The position numbers and the translations under genes were made by a program. Below are positions 16,171-19,650 of a stretch of DNA of 19,650 bases, one piece after another. A model generated the notes under the pieces. The model did not search any database, was not told the DNA's origin, and was given only the letters and a program-made list of their open reading frames with translations. Source of the stretch: Candidatus Omnitrophota bacterium (lineage in GTDB: Bacteria > Omnitrophota > Gorgyraeia > Gygaellales > Profunditerraquicolaceae). The stretch is from positions 1-19,650 of the forward strand of contig JALOBQ010000009.1 in the NCBI GenBank assembly GCA_023228185.1, given 5' to 3'. Position 1 is the first letter of the stretch. Every line of letters starts with the position of its first letter.

Positions 16171-16222
16171 ATAAAACACCCCGCGCTTATTGGAATTGCG
16201 CGCCTGTTATCTAGGTAGATAA
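16165..16222 (+). repeat. 10-bp direct repeat bracketing a hairpin, rplV-rpsC spacer
   Basis: AGGTAGATAA occurs at 16165-16174 (containing the rplV TAG stop) and again at 16213-16222 (running into the rpsC AAGGAG site). Between them are 38 nt (16175-16212) that fold on themselves: CGCGC 16182-16186 pairs with GCGCG 16198-16202 around an 11-nt loop, and TAGATAA 16168-16174 can pair with TTATCTA 16207-16213. Removing one repeat plus the insert would leave a 17-nt spacer, close to the compact spacing of this operon, so it looks like an insertion with target duplication. There is no T-run, so it is not an intrinsic terminator. Confidence 0.6.
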
Positions 16223-16226
16223 GGAG
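16221..16226 (+). promoter_or_regulatory. Shine-Dalgarno site of rpsC
   Basis: AAGGAG lies 9 nt before the rpsC ATG at 16236. Its first two bases are the last two of the second AGGTAGATAA repeat copy. It gives rpsC an independent ribosome-binding site after the 65-nt spacer. Confidence 0.75.
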
Positions 16227-16235
16227 AGTAAGTAT

Positions 16236-16964
16236 ATGGGTCATAAAGTAAATCCTTTAATTTTAAGGATTGGTTTTATAAAACAGTGGCATAGCCGTTG
16301 GTTTGCCGGGGCAAAAGATTTCCCCTTGTTTATCCAGCAGGACTATAAAATAAGAAAGTTTATTAAAAGTAAATTTAAGCAAGCAGCAATCTCTAAAGTT
16401 GTTATCGAGAGGCTTGCGCAGCGCATTCGTGTGCGTATTTTTTCAGCCCGCCCGGGCCTGATCATCGGCCGCCACGGCGCTGATATTGAACGTTTACGCG
16501 CCGACTTAAATAGTTTGGTAAAGAATGAAGTTTCTATTGATATTGAAGAGATCAATCGCCCTACATGGGATGCGCAGTTAGTCGCTGAAAATATCGCTAT
16601 GCAGCAGGAAAAACGCGTGGCTTTCCGCCGCGCGGTAAAAAGAGCGATGGAACAATCGGTAACTAGCGGCGTAAAAGGCATTCGCGTGAAATGTTCCGGC
16701 CGTTTAAATGGCGCGGAGATGTCGCGTACCGAGACTTATAAAGTAGGCAAGGTTCCTTTGCAGACTTTGCGTGCGGATATTGATTATGGATTTGCTGAAG
16801 CTTTAACTACTTATGGTTTAATTGGCGTGAAAGTTTGGATTTATAAAGGCGACATCCTGGGTAAAGAATTCGCTCAAGAAGACACTAAACCTGCTTCGGA
16901 TCAGCAGAAACGTGATTCTCGCAGGGCGCCTGCGCCAGCTGCGGCTAATCAGGGAGTAAATTAA
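16236..16964 (+). CDS. rpsC: 30S ribosomal protein S3
   Basis: S3 lies at the mRNA entry channel and takes part in mRNA helicase activity with S4. It is 242 residues (E. coli 233). It starts MGHKVNPLILRIGFIKQWHSRW. The KH domain is clear, with the GxxG loop in ARPGLIIGRHGAD (71-83). The C-terminal domain shows AFRRAVKRAME, GIRVKCSGRLNGAEMSRTE and IDYGFAEALTTYGLIGVKVWIYKG. After this come about 30 residues of low-complexity tail rich in Lys, Asp, Ala and Pro (DTKPASDQQKRDSRRAPAPA), probably disordered. The gene has a good AAGGAG site, and rplP begins 1 nt after its stop. Confidence 0.97.
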   Translation: MGHKVNPLILRIGFIKQWHSRWFAGAKDFPLFIQQDYKIRKFIKSKFKQAAISKVVIERLAQRIRVRIFSARPGLIIGRHGADIERLRADLNSLVKNEVSIDIEEINRPTWDAQLVAENIAMQQEKRVAFRRAVKRAMEQSVTSGVKGIRVKCSGRLNGAEMSRTETYKVGKVPLQTLRADIDYGFAEALTTYGLIGVKVWIYKGDILGKEFAQEDTKPASDQQKRDSRRAPAPAAANQGVN

Positions 16965-16965
16965 A

Positions 16966-17382
16966 ATGCCTTTAATGCCCAAGAGGGTAAAATACCGTAA
17001 ATTACAAAGAGGCCAAAGAAGAGGCTTGGCTACGACAGGCACGCATGTATCTTTTGGCGAGTTCGCGCTTAAATCATTGGATAATGGTTGGCTGAAGAAT
17101 ACGCAAATTGAAGCTGTGCGCGTTATTTTAGCCCGCCAGTTACACAAAGGCGGCAAGCTTTGGATCAGGGTTTTTCCGGATAAATCAATTACTAAAAAAC
17201 CGGCAGAAGTGCGTATGGGTAAGGGTAAAGGCGATCTTGATCATTGGGTGGCAGTAGTTAAAAGAGGGCGCATACTTTTTGAATTAGGCGGCGTTCCGGA
17301 AGAGTACGCTAAAGCGTGTTTCCGTTTGGCGGCTTACAAACTACCTTTAAGAACAAAATTCGTAACGAGGTTACATAAATAA
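16966..17382 (+). CDS. rplP: 50S ribosomal protein L16
   Basis: L16 stabilises the A-site tRNA elbow and is added late in 50S assembly. The product is 138 residues (family 136-144). It begins with MPLMPKRVKYRKLQRGQRRG, close to the usual MLMPKR start; the second ATG at 16975 would lose only three residues and is less likely. Further marks are GTHVSFGEFALKSL, IRVFPDKSITKKPAEVRMGKGKG (about 67-89; R83 aligns with the hydroxylated Arg81 of E. coli) and FELGGVPEEYAKACFRLAAYKLP. Gaps of 1 nt on each side tie it to rpsC and rpmC. Confidence 0.97.
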   Translation: MPLMPKRVKYRKLQRGQRRGLATTGTHVSFGEFALKSLDNGWLKNTQIEAVRVILARQLHKGGKLWIRVFPDKSITKKPAEVRMGKGKGDLDHWVAVVKRGRILFELGGVPEEYAKACFRLAAYKLPLRTKFVTRLHK

Positions 17383-17383
17383 A

Positions 17384-17587
17384 ATGAAAATACAGGAATT
17401 ACGCGTTTTAGCCAAGGAAGATCTTTTAGCCAGAGAGAAAAGTTTACTGGAAGAATTAGGCAAACTGAATATGCAGCGCTTTGCCGGAAGCGTGGAAAAG
17501 CCGCATAGATTTTTATTAGTAAAAAAAGAAATCGCGCAGATTAATACGCTGCTTAACGAGAAGAAAGAAAAACAAAATGGGAAATAA
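17384..17587 (+). CDS. rpmC: 50S ribosomal protein L29
   Basis: L29 is a small two-helix protein beside L23 at the tunnel exit. At 67 residues it has the usual size (63-70). The sequence shows MKIQELRVLAKEDLLAREKSLLEELGKLNMQRFAG, which matches the first helix and the conserved L.NLR.Q-type segment (here LNMQRFAG), followed by PHRFLLVKKEIAQINTLLNEK. It begins 1 nt after rplP, and its last 11 nt overlap the start of rpsQ. No separate ribosome-binding site is clear, so it probably relies on coupling. Confidence 0.93.
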   Translation: MKIQELRVLAKEDLLAREKSLLEELGKLNMQRFAGSVEKPHRFLLVKKEIAQINTLLNEKKEKQNGK

Positions 17588-17858
17588 AAAAGAGTTTACC
17601 GGAATAGTTACCAGCAACAAAATGCAAAAGACCATTGTCGTTAAGATCATGCATTTATCCAAGCATGTTAAATACGGTAAGGTAGTCAAACGTTATAATA
17701 AATTTAAGGCGCATGATGAGAAGGGCTGTGCTAAAATCGGCGATACGGTAATTATTGAAGAAACCAGGCCTTTATCAAAAGATAAACGTTTTATGCTTAA
17801 AGAAGTGCTGAAGAAAGCCGAAGTTATGCATAGTGGCGTAAAAGAGGAGATTCTTTAA
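17577..17858 (+). CDS. rpsQ: 30S ribosomal protein S17
   Basis: S17 is an OB-fold primary 16S rRNA-binding protein of the 30S body. It is 93 residues (family 80-90). The core reads FTGIVTSNKMQKTIVVKI, HVKYGKVVKRYNKFKAHDE, GDTVIIEETRPLSKDKRFML, the classic S17 pattern, followed by a short charged tail. The ATG lies 11 nt inside rpmC, giving translational coupling; the purine-rich end of rpmC (AAGAAAG) may help initiation. Its TAA abuts the rplN ATG with no gap. Confidence 0.96.
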   Translation: MGNKKEFTGIVTSNKMQKTIVVKIMHLSKHVKYGKVVKRYNKFKAHDEKGCAKIGDTVIIEETRPLSKDKRFMLKEVLKKAEVMHSGVKEEIL

Positions 17859-18227
17859 ATGATCCAACTTCGTTCTATCCTTGATGTAGCTGATAACACC
17901 GGCGCGCGCAAAGCCTCAATGATCGGCGTATTATTTCAAAAAGGTAAACCGATTGCTAACGTTGGCGATATCATTAACGTAAATATAAAAGAAGCTTACC
18001 CTAACGCGGCGGTTAAAAAAGGCGAAGTGGCTAAAGCTGTGATTGTGCGCTCCAGGCAGCCAATCAGGAGAAAAGACGGCACAGTTTTAAGGTTTGACCG
18101 CAACGCAGTGGTTTTAATTGACGATAAGCTCAATCCCCGCGGAACTCGCGTATTCGGGCCTGTGGCGCGCGAATTGAGGGATAGGAAATTTACCAAGATT
18201 ATATCTTTAGCTCCCGAGGTAATTTAA
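17859..18227 (+). CDS. rplN: 50S ribosomal protein L14
   Basis: L14 sits at the subunit interface, contributes to bridges B5/B8 with 16S rRNA, and is the docking site of the RsfS silencing factor. The 122 residues match the family almost exactly. It has MIQLRSILDVADNTGARKA, GDIINVNIKEA, GEVAKAVIVRSRQPIRRKDG, RFDRNAVVLIDDKLNPRGTR and VFGPVARELRDRKFTKIISLAPEV. It begins directly after rpsQ, with an AGAGGAG ribosome-binding stretch inside rpsQ. The TAA overlaps the rplX ATG by 1 nt (TAATG). Confidence 0.98.
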   Translation: MIQLRSILDVADNTGARKASMIGVLFQKGKPIANVGDIINVNIKEAYPNAAVKKGEVAKAVIVRSRQPIRRKDGTVLRFDRNAVVLIDDKLNPRGTRVFGPVARELRDRKFTKIISLAPEVI

Positions 18228-18538
18228 TGCAAAAAATCAAGAAAAACGATATTGTTCAGGTCACTAAAGGCAAGGATAAAGGAAAAAAAGGCAAAGTAAT
18301 CAGCCTGATCGAGGATGGTTCGCGGGTTATTGTTGAAGGTTTGAATTTAGCCAAAAAACATAAACGCCAGGCAAGCCAGGACAAAAAAGGCGGGATTATT
18401 TCTATTGAGATGCCCTTAAGTGTTTCCAACCTTATGCTCGTATGCAAGAGCTGTAATAAAGCTGTGCGTGTGGGAGTAAGTACCTCTAAAGATGGGGTTA
18501 AAGCAAGAATTTGTAAAGCTTGTAAAGAAATTATATAA
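18227..18538 (+). CDS. rplX: 50S ribosomal protein L24, zinc-finger form
   Basis: L24 starts 50S assembly on the 5' end of 23S rRNA and lies near the tunnel exit. It is 103 residues (family 100-115). The KOW motif is at the N-terminus (KNDIVQVTKGKDKGKKGKV, about 6-24), followed by VIVEGLNLAKKHKR. The C-terminus carries two Cys pairs, C73/C76 and C96/C99 (CKSC and CKAC), forming a zinc ribbon that is present in many bacterial L24 proteins but missing in E. coli. It is coupled to rplN through a TAATG overlap. An 86-nt repeat-bearing spacer follows before rplE. Confidence 0.96.
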   Translation: MQKIKKNDIVQVTKGKDKGKKGKVISLIEDGSRVIVEGLNLAKKHKRQASQDKKGGIISIEMPLSVSNLMLVCKSCNKAVRVGVSTSKDGVKARICKACKEII

Positions 18539-18541
18539 AGC

Positions 18542-18585
18542 AGTATGTAGTATATAGTATGTAGTATATAGTATGTAGTATATAG
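18542..18585 (+). repeat. 14-bp tandem repeat, three units (rplX-rplE spacer)
   Basis: AGTATGTAGTATAT is present three times (18542-18555, 18556-18569, 18570-18583), followed by AG. This is the same unit, orientation and flanks (C before, AGGGAAAAGCAAA after) as the two-unit array at 14621. The array starts 3 nt after the rplX stop codon. Downstream, a separate short repeat AGCTGAT/AGCTGA lies at 18601-18613, before the rplE AAGGA site at 18615-18619. Confidence 0.9.
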
Positions 18586-18624
18586 GGAAAAGCAAAGGAA
18601 AGCTGATAGCTGAAAAGGAAAAAA

Positions 18625-19185
18625 ATGATTCCAAGATTATTAGAAAAATATCGCAACGAGATTAGCGTTAAATTAATGCAGGAGCTTAAAATTAAAAATA
18701 AGTTAGCCCTGCCGCGGATTGATAAAATCGTAATTAATATGGGCGTGGGTGAAGCAATCGCCGATGTGAAGATTCTGGAAAAAGCTGTCGAGGAATTAGC
18801 GGCGATAACCGGCCAGAAACCGATTATCCGCAGGACGAAAAAAGCAATCGCTAATTTTAAGACAAAACAAAATCAGCCGGTAGGAGCTAAAGTAACTTTA
18901 CGCAAGGCAATGATGTATGAGTTTATGGACCGCTTGATTAATGTCGCTTTACCCCGTTTACGCGATTTCCGCGGTATTTCGACAAAAGCTTTTGATCAAG
19001 CAGGTAATTACAGCTTAGGTTTAAGCGAACAGGGAATTTTTCCGGAAATCGAATATGACCGGATTACCCGCCCGCAAGGTATGGATATTACTTTTGTGAT
19101 CAAAAACGTTAAAAATAATGAGCAGGCGAAGTTATTATTGGAATGTTTCGGGATGCCTTTTTCCCGTCAGAATGAACAGAAATAA
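18625..19185 (+). CDS. rplE: 50S ribosomal protein L5
   Basis: L5 binds 5S rRNA, contacts P-site tRNA and forms bridge B1b with S13. It is 186 residues (E. coli 179). Diagnostic parts are PRIDKIVINMGVGEA, ITGQKPIIRRTKKAIANFK, PVGAKVTLRKAMMYEFMDRL, LPRLRDFRGISTKAFDQAGNYSLGLSEQ, split here around residues 110-139, and the C-terminal DITFVIKNVKNNEQAKLLLECFGMPF. The start is fixed by an in-frame TAG at 18607-18609 and an AAGGA site ending 5 nt before the ATG. It follows the repeat-bearing spacer, so its translation is less coupled than that of its upstream neighbours. Confidence 0.98.
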   Translation: MIPRLLEKYRNEISVKLMQELKIKNKLALPRIDKIVINMGVGEAIADVKILEKAVEELAAITGQKPIIRRTKKAIANFKTKQNQPVGAKVTLRKAMMYEFMDRLINVALPRLRDFRGISTKAFDQAGNYSLGLSEQGIFPEIEYDRITRPQGMDITFVIKNVKNNEQAKLLLECFGMPFSRQNEQK

Positions 19186-19203
19186 ACGGAATTTTTAATC
19201 AAG

Positions 19204-19214
19204 AAGGATAAGGA
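19204..19214 (+). promoter_or_regulatory. Twin Shine-Dalgarno-like sites of rpsN
   Basis: AAGGA occurs twice, at 19204-19208 and 19210-19214, upstream of the rpsN ATG at 19222. The second copy, 7 nt from the ATG, has the better spacing. The 36-nt rplE-rpsN gap holds nothing else recognisable. Confidence 0.5.
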
Positions 19215-19221
19215 ATAAAAA

Positions 19222-19407
19222 ATGGCAAAGAATTCACAGTTAGCGAGATGGAAAAGGCCGGCAAAGTTCTCTACGCGTAAATATAACCGCTGCACTATTT
19301 GCGGCAGAAGCGGCGGATATTTAAGAAGGTTTCAACTTTGCCGTATATGTTTTAGAGAGTTGGCTTGGCAGGGTCTGATTCCGGGGATTAAGAAGGCTAG
19401 TTGGTAG
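19222..19407 (+). CDS. rpsN: 30S ribosomal protein S14, zinc-binding (type Z) form
   Basis: S14 completes the 30S head near the A and P sites. At 61 residues this is the short zinc form (often called rpsZ or rpsN1) rather than the roughly 100-residue zinc-free form of E. coli. The four ligands are C24, C27, C40 and C43 in CTICGRSGGYLRRFQLCRIC, followed by the typical FRELAWQGLIPGIKKASW end. The start is secure because an in-frame TAA lies at 19216-19218. Position between rplE and rpsH is canonical. Confidence 0.97.
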   Translation: MAKNSQLARWKRPAKFSTRKYNRCTICGRSGGYLRRFQLCRICFRELAWQGLIPGIKKASW

Positions 19408-19424
19408 AAAAAAACGGGGGTTAA

Positions 19425-19650
19425 ATGTCAAGGACGGATTTAATTGCAGATGTTTTTACGATCATTCGTAACGCGATCATGGTCAAACGTGATACGGTAG
19501 ATGTTCCGGCTTCCAATAATATCAGGGCTATTTTAGGTATTCTTAAGAAGAGCGAATACATTGATAATTTTAAAGAGATTGAAGACAAGAAACAGGGTTT
19601 AGCCAGAGTTTACCTTAAGTATGTCGCAGGTAAGCCGGCGATCCGCAATA
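19425..19650 (+). CDS. rpsH: 30S ribosomal protein S8, 3'-truncated by the window edge
   Basis: S8 is a primary 16S rRNA-binding protein of the 30S platform and, in E. coli, the translational repressor of the spc operon. My translation from 19425 gives 75 residues before the window ends, of the usual 130 or so. It begins MSRTDLIADVFTIIRNAIMV, matching the family's D.IADMLTRIRNA start, and continues with VPASNNIRAILGILKKSEYI and RVYLKYVAGKPAI. An in-frame TAA directly precedes the ATG (19422-19424). The upstream GGGGGTT at 19416-19422 resembles the one before rpoB and is a poor Shine-Dalgarno sequence. The rRNA-binding C-terminal half is not visible. Confidence 0.95.
   Translation, partial: MSRTDLIADVFTIIRNAIMVKRDTVDVPASNNIRAILGILKKSEYIDNFKEIEDKKQGLARVYLKYVAGKPAIRN

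Noticed and set aside
16168..16213. rplV-rpsC hairpin as a transcription terminator
   Set aside because: There is no T-run after the stem, the loop is large, and the operon continues with tightly packed essential genes.
18416..18634. 72-residue minus-strand open frame with a membrane-like Tyr/Ile stretch
   Set aside because: It is the antisense reading of the three-unit 14-bp repeat and the rplX end; the hydrophobic look comes from the repeat.
1..19650. An undescribed defence, mobile or biosynthetic system
   Set aside because: Every stretch over 100 nt is accounted for by core transcription or translation genes; the only unexplained DNA is the short repeat-bearing spacers listed as findings.

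Overview
The window is one uninterrupted, co-directional (+ strand) block of core transcription and translation genes. In order it reads: rplJ (5' end outside the window), rplL, rpoB, rpoC, rpsL, rpsG, fusA, tuf, rpsJ, rplC, rplD, rplW, rplB, rpsS, rplV, rpsC, rplP, rpmC, rpsQ, rplN, rplX, rplE, rpsN and rpsH (3' end outside the window). This joins what are four operons in E. coli (beta, str, S10 and spc) into one run. I see no tRNA, rRNA, CRISPR array, transposase or unknown protein-coding gene.

Layout: 1-968 holds the L10/L12 stalk genes. 969-8422 holds the two large RNA polymerase subunits, which overlap by 1 nt. 8425-12670 holds the str genes S12, S7, EF-G and EF-Tu. 12675-16964 holds the S10-type genes and 16966-19650 continues through L16 into spc-type genes. 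Most junctions in the second half are overlaps or gaps of 0-8 nt, so co-transcription and translational coupling are likely. No Rho-independent terminator was found.

The only sizeable spacers are unusual. A 14-bp unit (AGTATGTAGTATAT) occurs twice after rplW and three times after rplX, with the same 3' flank. The rplW-rplB spacer continues as eight degenerate 6-bp units. The rplL-rpoB spacer has a 10-bp periodicity. The rplV-rpsC spacer holds an imperfect hairpin bounded by a 10-bp direct repeat that looks like an insertion footprint.

Organism: a bacterium with standard genetic code use, moderate GC and heavy use of TTA for leucine. RpoB lacks the E. coli SI1 insert but has an SI2-like coiled insert. 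RpoC has an SI3-like insert in the trigger loop, which favours a diderm lineage over Firmicutes or Actinobacteria. S14 and L24 are zinc-binding forms. EF-Tu has a non-canonical switch I (KVVTI in place of RGITI), which I recall from planctomycete-type EF-Tu. Together with the short intergenic repeats, this suggests an uncultured member of the PVC/Omnitrophota side of the tree. That placement is inference only.

Functionally the genes cover transcription elongation (beta, beta'), the ribosomal GTPase stalk (L10, L7/L12) with the two factors it recruits (EF-G, EF-Tu), the decoding and mRNA-entry parts of the small subunit (S12, S7, S10, S19, S3, S17, S14, S8), and the peptidyl-transferase and exit-tunnel parts of the large subunit (L2, L3, L4, L22, L23, L29, L16, L14, L24, L5).
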